Below the pieces are notes generated by a model. That model saw only the letters and a program-made list of their open reading frames with translations. It was not told the origin of the DNA and made no database searches. Positions 25,981-35,056 of a stretch of 64,000 nt of DNA are shown here, piece by piece. Made by a program: the position numbers and the translations under genes. Origin of the DNA: JBCDJG01 sp038748065 (GTDB taxonomy: Bacteria; Pseudomonadota; Gammaproteobacteria; Pseudomonadales; Halieaceae). The stretch is taken from NCBI GenBank assembly GCA_038748065.1, contig JBCDJG010000015.1:27894-91893 (forward strand), given 5' to 3'. Each line of letters starts with the position of its first letter. Within the stretch, counting starts at the first letter, position 1.

Positions 25981-26997
25981 ATGGGACCATCTTCAGGAAA
26001 AATCAGCCTGTATCGAGTGACTGGACTCAAATCAAGTCGAGCTATAGTCCCCAGTTTCAACGACTTTGAGGTCCAAGACGACGGCGAGGCTATTTCAGGT
26101 CGCGCCGCCGGCGCGCGTTTTTTCCCCTACACGGCATGCTTTGAGACAGAGAAACTGATCGCCGTGTCATTCCACAGCAGGGAGAGCCTGCTGCGGGCCA
26201 CCTTCGTCAAGTCGGAGTTACAAAAAGCGAAGAGGCTGGTGTCTATTCCGTTCGCACAACTGCAGGGTTTGACGGAAGGGCATCCGCCGGGCGACAGGCC
26301 GGTCGCACCGGTTTACGTTTTCTCCGCGGGTCGCAGCGGCTCTACGCTGGTGAGCAAACTCTGCAATAGCGTTGATTTCACCAGCGTTTCAGAGCCGGAG
26401 ATCTTCTTTTCCCTGCTCAGCGCAGCCAGCACCACGAAACACGCACGCGGCAGAGCTCTGCTACGTCAGGTAACACATGCCTCAACCGCAATGATCCTGA
26501 GTGCACTGGAAGACCAGGACGCTGTCATCAAGCTGCAGGCTCAAACCAGTGCAATCGCTCCTCTCTTGCTCCAGGCAAGCCCCCACGCCTCGGGCGTCAT
26601 GCTCTTGCGCGAACCGATCAGTTGGGCAAGCTCGGCCATTCGAGCTTTCGACTGGTCTCCTGATTACCTTGTTGGCTTACTGGAAACAACTTATCGCGCG
26701 ATTACGCGGTGCAATGAACTTGGCAGGCCACTCACCGTTGTTAGATATGAGGACGTGAGCGCGCAGCCCGCGGAGTTTCTAAAGCTCATGGCGAAGCTCA
26801 GATCGCTGCCTGTGCCTGATCATTCCGGGGACGCCCTGGCAGCCGCAATGTTGGAGGACTCGCAGGGAGACACTGACTTATCTCGCGCTATAGTTCGGGA
26901 CAAGCCTCTGAATCAGAATAACCTTGATGACTTTGCGAAAAAGTGGGAACACAGAGCACGGGACCTTGCCGCACAGGGCCTGGAACTATTCTATTGA
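25981..26997 (+). CDS. Sulfotransferase-like P-loop protein
   Basis: 338 residues. The middle holds YVFSAGRSGSTLVSKL, the 5'-phosphosulfate-binding loop of sulfotransferases, and later LLREPISWASSAIR fits the 3'-phosphate loop. TVVRYEDV is the usual downstream strand. The first 110 residues are of unknown type. The likely donor is PAPS and the acceptor cannot be told. It has no sulfation partners nearby. The 246 bp before it hold only promoters for it and the divergent lipoprotein. Confidence 0.7.
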   Translation: MGPSSGKISLYRVTGLKSSRAIVPSFNDFEVQDDGEAISGRAAGARFFPYTACFETEKLIAVSFHSRESLLRATFVKSELQKAKRLVSIPFAQLQGLTEGHPPGDRPVAPVYVFSAGRSGSTLVSKLCNSVDFTSVSEPEIFFSLLSAASTTKHARGRALLRQVTHASTAMILSALEDQDAVIKLQAQTSAIAPLLLQASPHASGVMLLREPISWASSAIRAFDWSPDYLVGLLETTYRAITRCNELGRPLTVVRYEDVSAQPAEFLKLMAKLRSLPVPDHSGDALAAAMLEDSQGDTDLSRAIVRDKPLNQNNLDDFAKKWEHRARDLAAQGLELFY

Positions 26998-27128
26998 GAT
27001 GGACCCGGTCTCCATGACATCTACGCCTATACGCTCCGAAGTGAATGCGCCACTACTGCGCTATGTTCACGCGCTGCAAACGACGTTGGACGATGCGATG
27101 ACCATATCCCAAACAATGAGATTACCGA

Positions 27129-28232
27129 ATGCGTGATCTAATGAAGTGTTCCTCAAGCCTCGTCATGCTATGTCTGCTGCCGATCCTCTTCATCGCACCG
27201 CCCTTGCAGGCCAATGATATGAATCGACGAGTACCTGCCGAGTGGGAGCCCCAGGCCGCGACCTGGCTGCAATGGCCAGGTCGCTACGAGCGCTCCTTCG
27301 AACCCGCCTTTGCCCAGATGTCCACCATCATCAGACGCTACCAGCCGCTGAAGATTCTTTACGAGTCGGATGCCACAGAGCGGCGTGCCCGAGCGGCCAT
27401 TGAGGCCATCGGTGGCGACCCGGATCACGCGAATATTGAATGGCTGTCGATTCCCTACGACAGCGCCTGGATGCGCGATAACGGTCCGGTTTATATCGAG
27501 GTGGATGGGAAGCAGGTGCTCCAGAACTGGGGCTTTGACGCCTGGGGCGGCGCCTTTGGCGAGGACATTCCCTACGACAGTGACAATCGCGTACCGCAAG
27601 CACTCGGCGAACAACTGGGACTCGCAGTGGAATCCGTCAACATTGTGCATGAACGAGGCAACCTGGAATTCAATGGCGTTGATACCGTGCTATTGAATTG
27701 GAGCGCGCTCGGCGATCCCGACCGCAATCCCGGCTACGATCGGGATGAGGCCGTGAAGGATCTCAAGCAGGCCTTCGGCGTATCGCGAGTGATCATGGTT
27801 GAGGGCATCCCTGAAGGCGATCTGACTCGTGGGCATATCGACGGTTTCGCGCGCTTTATCGACGCTGATACCGTCGTCGTATCTCAGTGCACCGAGGCCT
27901 CCGGCTGCCGTTCTGGCGACGGCGCCACGGGCAGCGTGTACGACGCAGCGGCCCAGACCATCGCCGCGGCAGGGTTAAAGGTCATTCGTGACCCAATCCT
28001 GGGCCAGGTGAAGTACCGCGACGCGGCGTTCGATACCAATTACCTGAACTGGCTGGTGGGTAATGGTTTTGTCATCACCGTGGGTTTCGGTGACGAGCGC
28101 ACCGACGCGGCGGCTAAAGAGCGCATCGAGCGTTACTTCCCGGGCCGCGACGTCTACGTCATCGAAACTCTCGCCTCCTGGTATGACGGCGGCGGCGTGC
28201 ACTGCCACACTAACGATCAACCTGCGCTTTAG
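27129..28232 (+). CDS. Exported agmatine deiminase-family enzyme (PAD_porph)
   Basis: 367 residues (a start at the ATG at 27141 is equally possible). A signal peptide covers about residues 5-28. The catalytic set of the guanidino-group-modifying fold is present: Asp in AWMRDNGPV, Glu in NLEFNGVD, His-x-Asp in TRGHIDGF and the nucleophile Cys in GGGVHCHTNDQP. Cytosolic AguA converts agmatine to N-carbamoylputrescine. The signal peptide points to a periplasmic form, which is less usual, and peptidyl-arginine is an alternative substrate. Confidence 0.8.
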   Translation: MRDLMKCSSSLVMLCLLPILFIAPPLQANDMNRRVPAEWEPQAATWLQWPGRYERSFEPAFAQMSTIIRRYQPLKILYESDATERRARAAIEAIGGDPDHANIEWLSIPYDSAWMRDNGPVYIEVDGKQVLQNWGFDAWGGAFGEDIPYDSDNRVPQALGEQLGLAVESVNIVHERGNLEFNGVDTVLLNWSALGDPDRNPGYDRDEAVKDLKQAFGVSRVIMVEGIPEGDLTRGHIDGFARFIDADTVVVSQCTEASGCRSGDGATGSVYDAAAQTIAAAGLKVIRDPILGQVKYRDAAFDTNYLNWLVGNGFVITVGFGDERTDAAAKERIERYFPGRDVYVIETLASWYDGGGVHCHTNDQPAL

Positions 28233-28246
28233 CGCTAGACTCAAGA

Positions 28247-28280
28247 GGCGAGAGCAGACGACTCAATGTTGGCTCTCGCC
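28247..28280. terminator. Hairpin between convergent genes
   Basis: A perfect 9-bp inverted repeat (GGCGAGAGC ... GCTCTCGCC, 16-nt loop) spans the junction of the agmatine-deiminase-family gene and the CMD gene. Its right arm lies in the last codons of the CMD gene. There is no T-run, so a bidirectional or Rho-assisted terminator is only likely, not certain. Confidence 0.45.
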
Positions 28281-28640
28281 AATTACCTCGCCAGCTGCGC
28301 GAAACGCATCAAGGCCTGCGGGAAAGCCACAGTACACCGTGGCGTGCAGCAGTGCGCCCTGAATCTCTTCCACTGTGCAACCGTTGTTCAGCGCCCCGCG
28401 AACATGGCCCTTTATCTCATTCGAGGCACGCAGCGCGGTAAGGATGCCAAGTGTCACGAGGCTGCGTGTGGCAGGGGACAGACTGTCATGCTGCCAGGTT
28501 TCGCCCCAGCAGTTGCGCGTCACCATATCCTGAAGCGGCCGGGTGAACTCGCTGGTGTTGTCCAGCGCACGGTCGACATAGTCATCACCCATAACGGCCC
28601 GTCGTTTCGCCAGGCCGCGCTCATAGTCACTCTGAGACAT
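28263..28640 (-). CDS. Carboxymuconolactone decarboxylase-family protein
   Basis: 125 residues, the standard length. SPATRSLVTLGILTALRASNEIKGHVRGALNNG and EEIQGALLHATVYCGFPAGLDAF match 4-carboxymuconolactone decarboxylase (PcaC) types. The AhpD-like CxxC pair is absent, so a decarboxylase or gamma-lactone-acting role is favoured over a peroxidase role. No protocatechuate-pathway genes adjoin it. Confidence 0.82.
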   Translation of the reverse strand: MSQSDYERGLAKRRAVMGDDYVDRALDNTSEFTRPLQDMVTRNCWGETWQHDSLSPATRSLVTLGILTALRASNEIKGHVRGALNNGCTVEEIQGALLHATVYCGFPAGLDAFRAAGEVIGESQH

Positions 28641-28730
28641 TGGTATCTCCCGTAAAAGCCCTTTTGGTTTACTAATCTATCAGGGCCATTGCCGGATTAC
28701 CGCAAAATCATATCGCCGATGTACCTTATT

Positions 28731-28748
28731 GGGTCGGGTTGGGTTGGG
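28731..28748 (+). other. Potential G-quadruplex
   Basis: Four GGG runs, each separated by two bases (GGGTCGGGTTGGGTTGGG), lie in the gap downstream of the BtuF-like gene. The G-rich strand is the plus strand, which is the template for the flanking minus-strand genes. It is also a short tandem repeat of GGGTT. Confidence 0.5.
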
Positions 28749-28761
28749 TTGAGGCAACTGC

Positions 28762-29670
28762 CTACTTGATTTTTTTCGCCCGCTCAGCCGGGGGCGTTTC
28801 ACCTCCGAGCACTTGCTGAATAATCTCGGCCCCTTCGATGATGCGAGGCGCAGGCCGGCTGAAAAAGCTGTTGGCGTCACAGGCCCACACCTGGCCCTCA
28901 CGCACGGCCCTCAGCTCTTTCGCGCCCTCGACCTGCCGCAGGTTTTCAGCGAAGCCGAGGTTAGCATCCAGGCCGTAGCCACAGGCCATGACGAAAATAT
29001 AGTCCGGGTCGGCGGCAGCAATCTCCTCCCAGGTGCAACGCCTCGAGTCGAGCCCTTGCTCGCCCAGCGCATTGCGACCACCGGCCACGTGCACCTGTTC
29101 CGGGACCCAGTGACCGCCGTAAAACGGCGGATCGGGCCATTCGAGCATCATCACCGTGGACGCCCGGGATGGTTGAGGCTTGGCAGCGATCACGGACCAA
29201 CGCTGATGCAGGGACTGCACGAGTTCCTCTGCCGCTGGGGTCGCACCGACCACAGCCGCCAGCTGCTCGATATCGCGTAATACGCCGGCGAAGTTCTTAG
29301 CGCTCAACGAAAGGACCATCACCTCGTCAGATATGACATCGGCGACGAAACGGAGGGTCGCGTTGACGGTATCCTGAGCCACTGCGCAGACGTCGCACAC
29401 CCCCTGGGTCACGATCAGATCGGGCTGCAATTCGGCCAGCATATCGCCGTCAATCCGATACAGGGACTGTCCGCTCAAGACCGCATCAACGACTGCGCGA
29501 TCAATCTCATCTGTGGGCAGGTCATAGTGAAGGTGGCTGCTGGTGATCCGCGGCAAAGTGGCCACGTCGCTGGGGTAGTCACATTCGTGGCTGACCGCCA
29601 CCAGCTGGTCGCGGAGCCCGAGCGCACACACGATCTCGGTAGCACTGGGCAATAAACTGACGATTTTCAT
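28762..29670 (-). CDS. BtuF-like cobalamin-binding protein without signal peptide
   Basis: 302 residues of the periplasmic-binding-protein helical-backbone fold: opening IVSLLPSATEIVCALG, then HECDYP, QPDLIVTQ and WACDANSFFSRPAPRI. The chain starts directly on the first strand, with no signal peptide, so it is predicted to stay in the cytoplasm. Relatives are annotated as cobalamin-binding proteins. It is divergent from bchI and shares its promoter region. Since BchE-type bacteriochlorophyll synthesis uses cobalamin, a role in corrinoid handling for pigment synthesis is possible (inference). Confidence 0.72.
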   Translation of the reverse strand: MKIVSLLPSATEIVCALGLRDQLVAVSHECDYPSDVATLPRITSSHLHYDLPTDEIDRAVVDAVLSGQSLYRIDGDMLAELQPDLIVTQGVCDVCAVAQDTVNATLRFVADVISDEVMVLSLSAKNFAGVLRDIEQLAAVVGATPAAEELVQSLHQRWSVIAAKPQPSRASTVMMLEWPDPPFYGGHWVPEQVHVAGGRNALGEQGLDSRRCTWEEIAAADPDYIFVMACGYGLDANLGFAENLRQVEGAKELRAVREGQVWACDANSFFSRPAPRIIEGAEIIQQVLGGETPPAERAKKIK

Positions 29671-29751
29671 TGCATTAGCCCAGCGCGAGACCGCCAGTTC
29701 ATAGGACTTTCCTCAAAAAAAATGGCGACATAGGGCATTATCGTACTATGA

Positions 29752-29769
29752 TGTCTAAAAAAAGTGACA
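29752..29769. promoter_or_regulatory. TGT-N12-ACA palindrome (CrtJ/PpsR-type site)
   Basis: TGT at 29752-29754 and ACA at 29767-29769 are spaced by exactly 12 bp, the consensus of the photosynthesis repressor CrtJ/PpsR. It lies between the divergent BtuF-like gene and bchI, 158 bp ahead of bchI. Only one copy is seen, while PpsR sites often come in pairs. A six-base match arises by chance about once per 4 kb. Confidence 0.5.
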
Positions 29770-29786
29770 GTATAACTTTCAAGCAT

Positions 29787-29804
29787 AGTTGACTTGCGTC
29801 AACT
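29787..29804. promoter_or_regulatory. Perfect inverted repeat in the bchI promoter region
   Basis: AGTTGAC-TTGC-GTCAACT is a perfect 7-bp inverted repeat with a 4-bp spacer, 17 bp after the TGT-N12-ACA site. It contains a TTGACT that could serve as a -35 element. No T-run follows, so an operator is more likely than a terminator. Confidence 0.5.
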
Positions 29805-29927
29805 GGCCGATCGGGAACCTGAACTAGTATCGATGGCCGTCTGCTCTGATAAGTCCCTGTAACTATGACGAAATGGATCCGCTCGTTATGCGCATGCCCG
29901 CTCCAAGTCTAACGAATACAGCCTCTT

Positions 29928-31103
29928 ATGAGCTCGGTTAACGGTCCCATGAAACGCTGGTTCGGGGGGCAGAAAACGAAGGCGTCGGACGCCGTGGGCT
30001 CTGGTGAATCCGCTACGCGACCAGTCACCAGCCTCAGGCCTCAAAAGCCGGAGTTTCCGTTTACAGCCATTGTGGGCCAGGAGGAACTGAAGCTGGCCCT
30101 ACAGCTGTGCATCGTTGATCCCTCGATCGGCGGCGTGCTGGTCATGGGACACCGCGGCACCGCCAAGAGTACTGCGGTGCGCTCACTGGCTGCGCTCCTC
30201 CCGCATTTACAATTTGTGTCCCAGTGCCCCTACCGCTGCGACCCGGCAGCCATATCGCCAGAATGCGCATACTGCTCGAAGCGGGGCGACCTGCAGCAGC
30301 AGGCTACCAGCGGCCCCGTTCCCGTTATCGACCTGCCGCTGGGCGCGACAGAAGACCGCGTTGTTGGCTCGCTGGATGTTGAAAAGGCACTTGTTGAGGG
30401 CGTCCAGGCCTTTGCCCCGGGTCTACTCGCCCAGGCGAACCGCGGCTTTCTTTATATTGACGAGGTCAACCTGCTCGAAGACCACCTGGTTGACCTCTTG
30501 CTGGACGTGGCTGCGAGCGGGGTTAACGTGGTCGAGCGCGAGGGTATTTCAATTCGCCATCCCGCCCGCTTTGTACTCGTGGGCAGTGGCAATCCGGAAG
30601 AAGGTGATTTACGGCCACAGCTTCTGGACCGGTTCGGGCTGCATGCGCGGATCACAACGGTCACCGATATCGACGATCGAGTCGAAATCGTGCAAAGACG
30701 ACGCGCATTCGACGCCGACCCAGAGGCCTTTGTCGCGAGCTTTGCCGCCGAGGAAGGCGCAATGCGCCAACAGCTGGCCGAGGCGCGCGCCAGGCTGTCA
30801 TCCGTCGACCTAAGCGACGACACGGTGGCGGCGGCGGCAAGGCTCTGTGTGGCTTTGGAGGTGGATGGCCACCGCGGTGAGCTGACACTCTGTCGCGCAG
30901 CCGTGGCACTGGCCGCGCTCGAGGGCCGGTCATACTCGACACCACAGGATGTCGCTGCGATTGCAATTTTGGCCCTGCAACACCGACTGCGCAAAGACCC
31001 CCTCGAGAATGTTGGCGACGACACACGCGTTAAGCGCGTAGTGGATGATGTAATTACCAGCCAGGAGATCAGAGAACCGGCGATGAGCATGCCCGCCGAC
31101 TGA
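29928..31103 (+). CDS. bchI: Magnesium chelatase subunit I, AAA+ ATPase
   Basis: 391 residues. BchI hydrolyses ATP, assembling with BchD to drive Mg insertion into protoporphyrin IX on BchH. The Walker A motif is GHRGTAKST (74-82), the DLPLGATEDRVVGSLD loop follows, Walker B lies in FLYIDEVNLL, and sensor 1 lies in GSGNPEEGDLRPQLLDRFG, a form typical of BchI rather than cobaltochelatase-type ATPases. Residues 100-116 hold four cysteines spaced C-x3-C-x8-C-x2-C, a possible metal or redox site. It heads the operon bchI-bchH-bchD-GST. Confidence 0.9.
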   Translation: MSSVNGPMKRWFGGQKTKASDAVGSGESATRPVTSLRPQKPEFPFTAIVGQEELKLALQLCIVDPSIGGVLVMGHRGTAKSTAVRSLAALLPHLQFVSQCPYRCDPAAISPECAYCSKRGDLQQQATSGPVPVIDLPLGATEDRVVGSLDVEKALVEGVQAFAPGLLAQANRGFLYIDEVNLLEDHLVDLLLDVAASGVNVVEREGISIRHPARFVLVGSGNPEEGDLRPQLLDRFGLHARITTVTDIDDRVEIVQRRRAFDADPEAFVASFAAEEGAMRQQLAEARARLSSVDLSDDTVAAAARLCVALEVDGHRGELTLCRAAVALAALEGRSYSTPQDVAAIAILALQHRLRKDPLENVGDDTRVKRVVDDVITSQEIREPAMSMPAD

Positions 31104-31133
31104 ACCCTGCATGACTGAAAACACGGTGACCCT

Positions 31134-34100
31134 ATGAGCATTCGTTTCGTTTTCATTTCCATGGATGGGCTGCATAACGCCGCCCTGCGAGAGGCAGCCC
31201 AACTGCTGCATGCCGAACACGGCATCGACATGCAGTTAGGCCTCTACGCCACCGCATCCATGCACCACGAGTCAGACTGGCAGCGCTTGGAAGCCGACAT
31301 CGCGGAGGCCGACTTTGTCTTTGGCTGCATGATCTTCGGCGAGGCCCATGTTCGCCCACTGGAAAAGCTCATCGAGAAGTATCAGCCACAGGCCTGCTTC
31401 ATCACCAGCAACCCGGCGATGATCTACTGCACGCGTCTTGGCAACTTTGCCTTGTCCGGCGCCAAATCTGACGAGGATCAGGGATTCGTTGGCCGGTGGA
31501 TGCAAAAGCTCAGGCCTAAAAAGAGCGGTAAGGACGAGGGGCAGCGCCAAACTGCGCTGGTAAAGAATCTGACCAAAATGATGAAGTACATCCCTGGCAA
31601 GGCCCGGGGCTTACACACCTTCATCGTCATGCACGACTACTGGCTGCACAGTACGCCGGAAAATCTGAAGCGCATGATGTGCCTGCTGATCGACCGCTAC
31701 GTGCCAAGGGTTTACGACCACTACGACGGCAAGCTCCCCATCGATGAACCCGTCGCTTATCCCGATACCGCGCTCTATCACCCGGATGCGCAAGCGCCTT
31801 TTCCTGACCTCTCCAGCTATCAGGCCTGGCGTGCGCAGCAAGGTATGCCCATCGCCGGCGACCTCGACGGCGCAGCCAATATCAATGGTGCCTGGCAGGG
31901 TTCGGTTGGCCTGCTCACCATGCGCGCCATTCTGCTCACCGGAAACACCCACCACATTGATCAGATGATTCGAAAAATCGAATCCGAAGGCGTCGAGGTG
32001 CGAGCCGCCTACAGTTCAATGATGGATTTCCGCCCGGCTATCAGCGAGTACTTCGCCGGCGCTTCGGCAGGGGCCGCAGTCATCAACAGCGATGTCCCCG
32101 CCGTCGATCTTTTGGTCAACACTATTGGTTTCCCGCTCGTTGGCGGGCCCGCCGGTGCGCAGCCCGACAAGGCCGTTAAGGCGCTGGAGTCGTTGGATGT
32201 GCCCTACTTTGACATGGTGCCCCTGTCTTTCCAGCGCGTGGAAGACTGGCAAGCCGACGAGGTGGGCCTCACGCCCATGCAGGTCGCCATGAATATTGCC
32301 TTGCCGGAATTGGACGGTATCTCCGAGCCGGTCATTTTCGGCGGGCCAACGATGACACAGGAATCGTTTATTCCCAACGACCCCGAGCTGGACCTGGCTG
32401 CCCGCCGCGTCGCCCATCGCGTGCGGCTGCGGCATAAGGAAAACGCTGATAAGAAAGTGGGCATCGTGCTGTTCAACTTCCCGCCCAACCTCGGCAATGT
32501 GGGCACAGCTGCGTTTCTCGACGTCTTCCAAAGCCTGCACAAGCTACTCACGGAAATGCAGGCTGCTGGCTACACCGTTGAAGTACCGGAGACGGTTGAC
32601 GCACTTCGCCAGCGACTGGTGGAAGGCAATGCCATGCAGCACGGCACCGACGGCAACGTAGCCGCACAGCTGGACCTGGATGCTTACCGCGAGCGCTTCC
32701 CCTGGTATCCCGAAATCGAGGAACACTGGGGACATGCGCCGGGTGAACTTCTAACCAACGGCCGTGCCTTCCACATCCTTGGCGAATACTTTGGTAACGT
32801 CTTTGTCGGGCTGCAGCCCAGTTTCGGCTATGAACGCGACCCCATGCGTCTTCTCATGGGCAAGGACGCGTCGCCGCACCATGGCTTTGCAGCCTTTTAT
32901 ACCTGGCTCAATCACGTATACGATGCTGACGCTGTGGTGCACTTCGGTACGCACGGCGCACTTGAATTCATGCCAGGCAAACAAAACGGCGTCAGCGCCA
33001 ACTGCTGGCCGCATCGCTTGTTGGGGAGCCTGCCTAACTTCTACTACTACTGCGTTAACAACCCCAGTGAAGGGTCGATCGCCAAGCGCCGCAGCGCCGC
33101 CTCCCTGGTCAGCTACATGGTGCCACCCCTGCAACAGGCCGGCCTCTATAAAGGGCTGCGACTGCTCAAAGACGACCTCGACAATTACCACAAGCGCGCC
33201 AACGCCGAACTGCTGGCCGACATTCGCACCCAGGCCCAAAGGCTAGGCATTAGTGTGGAGCACGAAGATATTCTCGATAATGATGGCTACGTCGCCGCAC
33301 TGGGTCACGAGCTGTTGCAGGTCGAACATCGCATGATACCCATGGGCCTGCACGTTCTGGGCCAGGCTCCCAGTGACGAAGAACTCATCGATATGCTGGC
33401 TATGGTCGCCGCATTTAACCCGGTCAAGCACCCGCATCGAGACGACAAGCTACCGGTACTGCCCGCCCTGATCGCCCAGCACCTGGGCTGGGACTACGCC
33501 GAATTGCAGCAAACGCTGAAAGACAAGTGCGAGTCGCAGGAGCGCTGGGATCAAATTGAAGCCATCATGCATGAGGCCATGACACGCTTTATTCATGCCA
33601 CGCGCTCGCCGCAGCTGGATACTTCAGAGGTAGAGGCTTACCTGCAAGAGACGGCAAAGATACCGCCCTTCCTGCTTGAGAACCTGTGGGCCTGGCTTGC
33701 CGACCTACAGCATCGCATCGAAAACGATCAAGAGGTTCAGGGCGTATTGCACGCCCTCGAGGGCGGCTACATTCTACCCTCCCCCGGCAATGATGTGATG
33801 CGCAACGATGCGATTGCACCCACCGGGCGTAATATCCATGCGCTGGATCCGTTCGGCGTGCCCACCTCGATGGCCGCGAGTGCCGCGCGCAAGCTGGTCA
33901 ACCAGATGCTGGAGCGCCTGACAGCCGAGGAAGGCAAGCTGCCAGAGACCGTGGCCATGGTGCTATGGGGAACGGACAACCTCAAGAGCGACGGCGAGGG
34001 CATCGCGCAATGCCTCGAGCTCCTGGGCGCGCGCGCGGTCACAGATGAACTGGGCAATGTTGCTGACGTGGCCCTGATCCCGCTTGAGGAGCTTGGACGA

Positions 34101-35006
34101 CCACGAATCGACGTCGTCATGACCATCAGCGGGATTTTCCGCGATCTGTTCCATCACCAGACAGAGCTACTGGATAAGGCAGTGAGGCTCGCCGCCAACG
34201 CTGACGAGCCCGAGGAGATGAACTTTGTGCGCAAGCACACCCAGGCCCATGCGGCGGAGCTGAACGTTTCCCTGAATGAGGCTGCAGCGCGCGTATTCTC
34301 AAATGCGCCAGGCTCCTATGGCGCTAACGTCAATCACATGGTTGAGAGCAGCAACTGGGAGGACGATCAGCAGCTCAGCGATGCCTTCATGGCTCGCAAG
34401 TCCTACGCCTATACGCCCACCGATGGCTGGACTGCCTCGCGTGATGTCATGGAAAGCAGCCTGTCCACGGTGGACGCAGCGTTTCAGAATATCGACAGCT
34501 TCGAACTGGGCATCAGCGACGTCGATCATTACTACGAATACCTGGGCGGCGTATCCAAGACAGTAGAAAAGCTCAAGGGCAAGAAGCCTTCACTTATGGT
34601 CGCTGACGCCATCGCCCTTGACGATCGCCTGTCGACGCTGGATCAGATGGTCCGCCTGGAGACCCGCGCCAAGCTGCTGAATCCCAAGTGGCACGACTCG
34701 ATGATGGGTCACGGCTACGAGGGCGTTCGCGAAATTGAGCATCGGGTGAGTAACACCTACGGCTGGAGTGCCACTGCCGATGCGGTTGAGGGCTGGGTTT
34801 ACGACGATATCGCCGAGACCTTCATGCTCGACGAAGACATGCGGGCTAAAATGGCCGAGGCCAACCCGCACGCCACCGCTGGTATCGCGCGCCGCCTGTT
34901 AGAGGCCGAAGCCCGGGGCTTCTGGGATGCCAATGATGACTTGCTAGACCAGCTGAGAGACATTTACGGCAATCTGGAAGACCAGCTGGAAGGCATTGCT
35001 GCTTGA
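31134..35006 (+). CDS. bchH: Magnesium chelatase subunit H (porphyrin-binding)
   Basis: 1290 residues, in the range of BchH/ChlH. The N terminus RFVFISMDGLHNAALREAAQ and the segments GKARGLHTFIVMHDYWLHST and HFGTHGALEFMPGKQNG (near residue 605) are those of BchH. It binds protoporphyrin IX and Mg2+ and is the catalytic subunit. CobN of aerobic cobaltochelatase is the main alternative, but the I and D partners and the N-terminal region favour BchH. It starts 30 bp after bchI. In classical purple-bacterial clusters bchH sits with bchFNBLM, apart from bchI and bchD, so this I-H-D order is unusual. Confidence 0.9.
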   Translation: MSIRFVFISMDGLHNAALREAAQLLHAEHGIDMQLGLYATASMHHESDWQRLEADIAEADFVFGCMIFGEAHVRPLEKLIEKYQPQACFITSNPAMIYCTRLGNFALSGAKSDEDQGFVGRWMQKLRPKKSGKDEGQRQTALVKNLTKMMKYIPGKARGLHTFIVMHDYWLHSTPENLKRMMCLLIDRYVPRVYDHYDGKLPIDEPVAYPDTALYHPDAQAPFPDLSSYQAWRAQQGMPIAGDLDGAANINGAWQGSVGLLTMRAILLTGNTHHIDQMIRKIESEGVEVRAAYSSMMDFRPAISEYFAGASAGAAVINSDVPAVDLLVNTIGFPLVGGPAGAQPDKAVKALESLDVPYFDMVPLSFQRVEDWQADEVGLTPMQVAMNIALPELDGISEPVIFGGPTMTQESFIPNDPELDLAARRVAHRVRLRHKENADKKVGIVLFNFPPNLGNVGTAAFLDVFQSLHKLLTEMQAAGYTVEVPETVDALRQRLVEGNAMQHGTDGNVAAQLDLDAYRERFPWYPEIEEHWGHAPGELLTNGRAFHILGEYFGNVFVGLQPSFGYERDPMRLLMGKDASPHHGFAAFYTWLNHVYDADAVVHFGTHGALEFMPGKQNGVSANCWPHRLLGSLPNFYYYCVNNPSEGSIAKRRSAASLVSYMVPPLQQAGLYKGLRLLKDDLDNYHKRANAELLADIRTQAQRLGISVEHEDILDNDGYVAALGHELLQVEHRMIPMGLHVLGQAPSDEELIDMLAMVAAFNPVKHPHRDDKLPVLPALIAQHLGWDYAELQQTLKDKCESQERWDQIEAIMHEAMTRFIHATRSPQLDTSEVEAYLQETAKIPPFLLENLWAWLADLQHRIENDQEVQGVLHALEGGYILPSPGNDVMRNDAIAPTGRNIHALDPFGVPTSMAASAARKLVNQMLERLTAEEGKLPETVAMVLWGTDNLKSDGEGIAQCLELLGARAVTDELGNVADVALIPLEELGRPRIDVVMTISGIFRDLFHHQTELLDKAVRLAANADEPEEMNFVRKHTQAHAAELNVSLNEAAARVFSNAPGSYGANVNHMVESSNWEDDQQLSDAFMARKSYAYTPTDGWTASRDVMESSLSTVDAAFQNIDSFELGISDVDHYYEYLGGVSKTVEKLKGKKPSLMVADAIALDDRLSTLDQMVRLETRAKLLNPKWHDSMMGHGYEGVREIEHRVSNTYGWSATADAVEGWVYDDIAETFMLDEDMRAKMAEANPHATAGIARRLLEAEARGFWDANDDLLDQLRDIYGNLEDQLEGIAA

Positions 35007-35056
35007 GCATGGCAGGCAATGAACAGTCAGCTTGACGGCTACGCGCGCTAAGCCCG

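Noticed and set aside
26924..27136. Short frame between the sulfotransferase-like and agmatine-deiminase-family genes
   Set aside because: It overlaps the end of the first gene, has no recognisable features and no good ribosome site.
29671..29927. Possible cobalamin riboswitch before bchI, suggested by the BtuF-like neighbour
   Set aside because: I could not find the conserved B12-box sequence or the expected fold length; only palindromes were seen.
31134..35006. CobN of aerobic cobaltochelatase instead of BchH
   Set aside because: The N-terminal region, size, and adjacent BchI and BchD with BchI-type motifs fit Mg chelatase better. CobN would be expected with cob genes.
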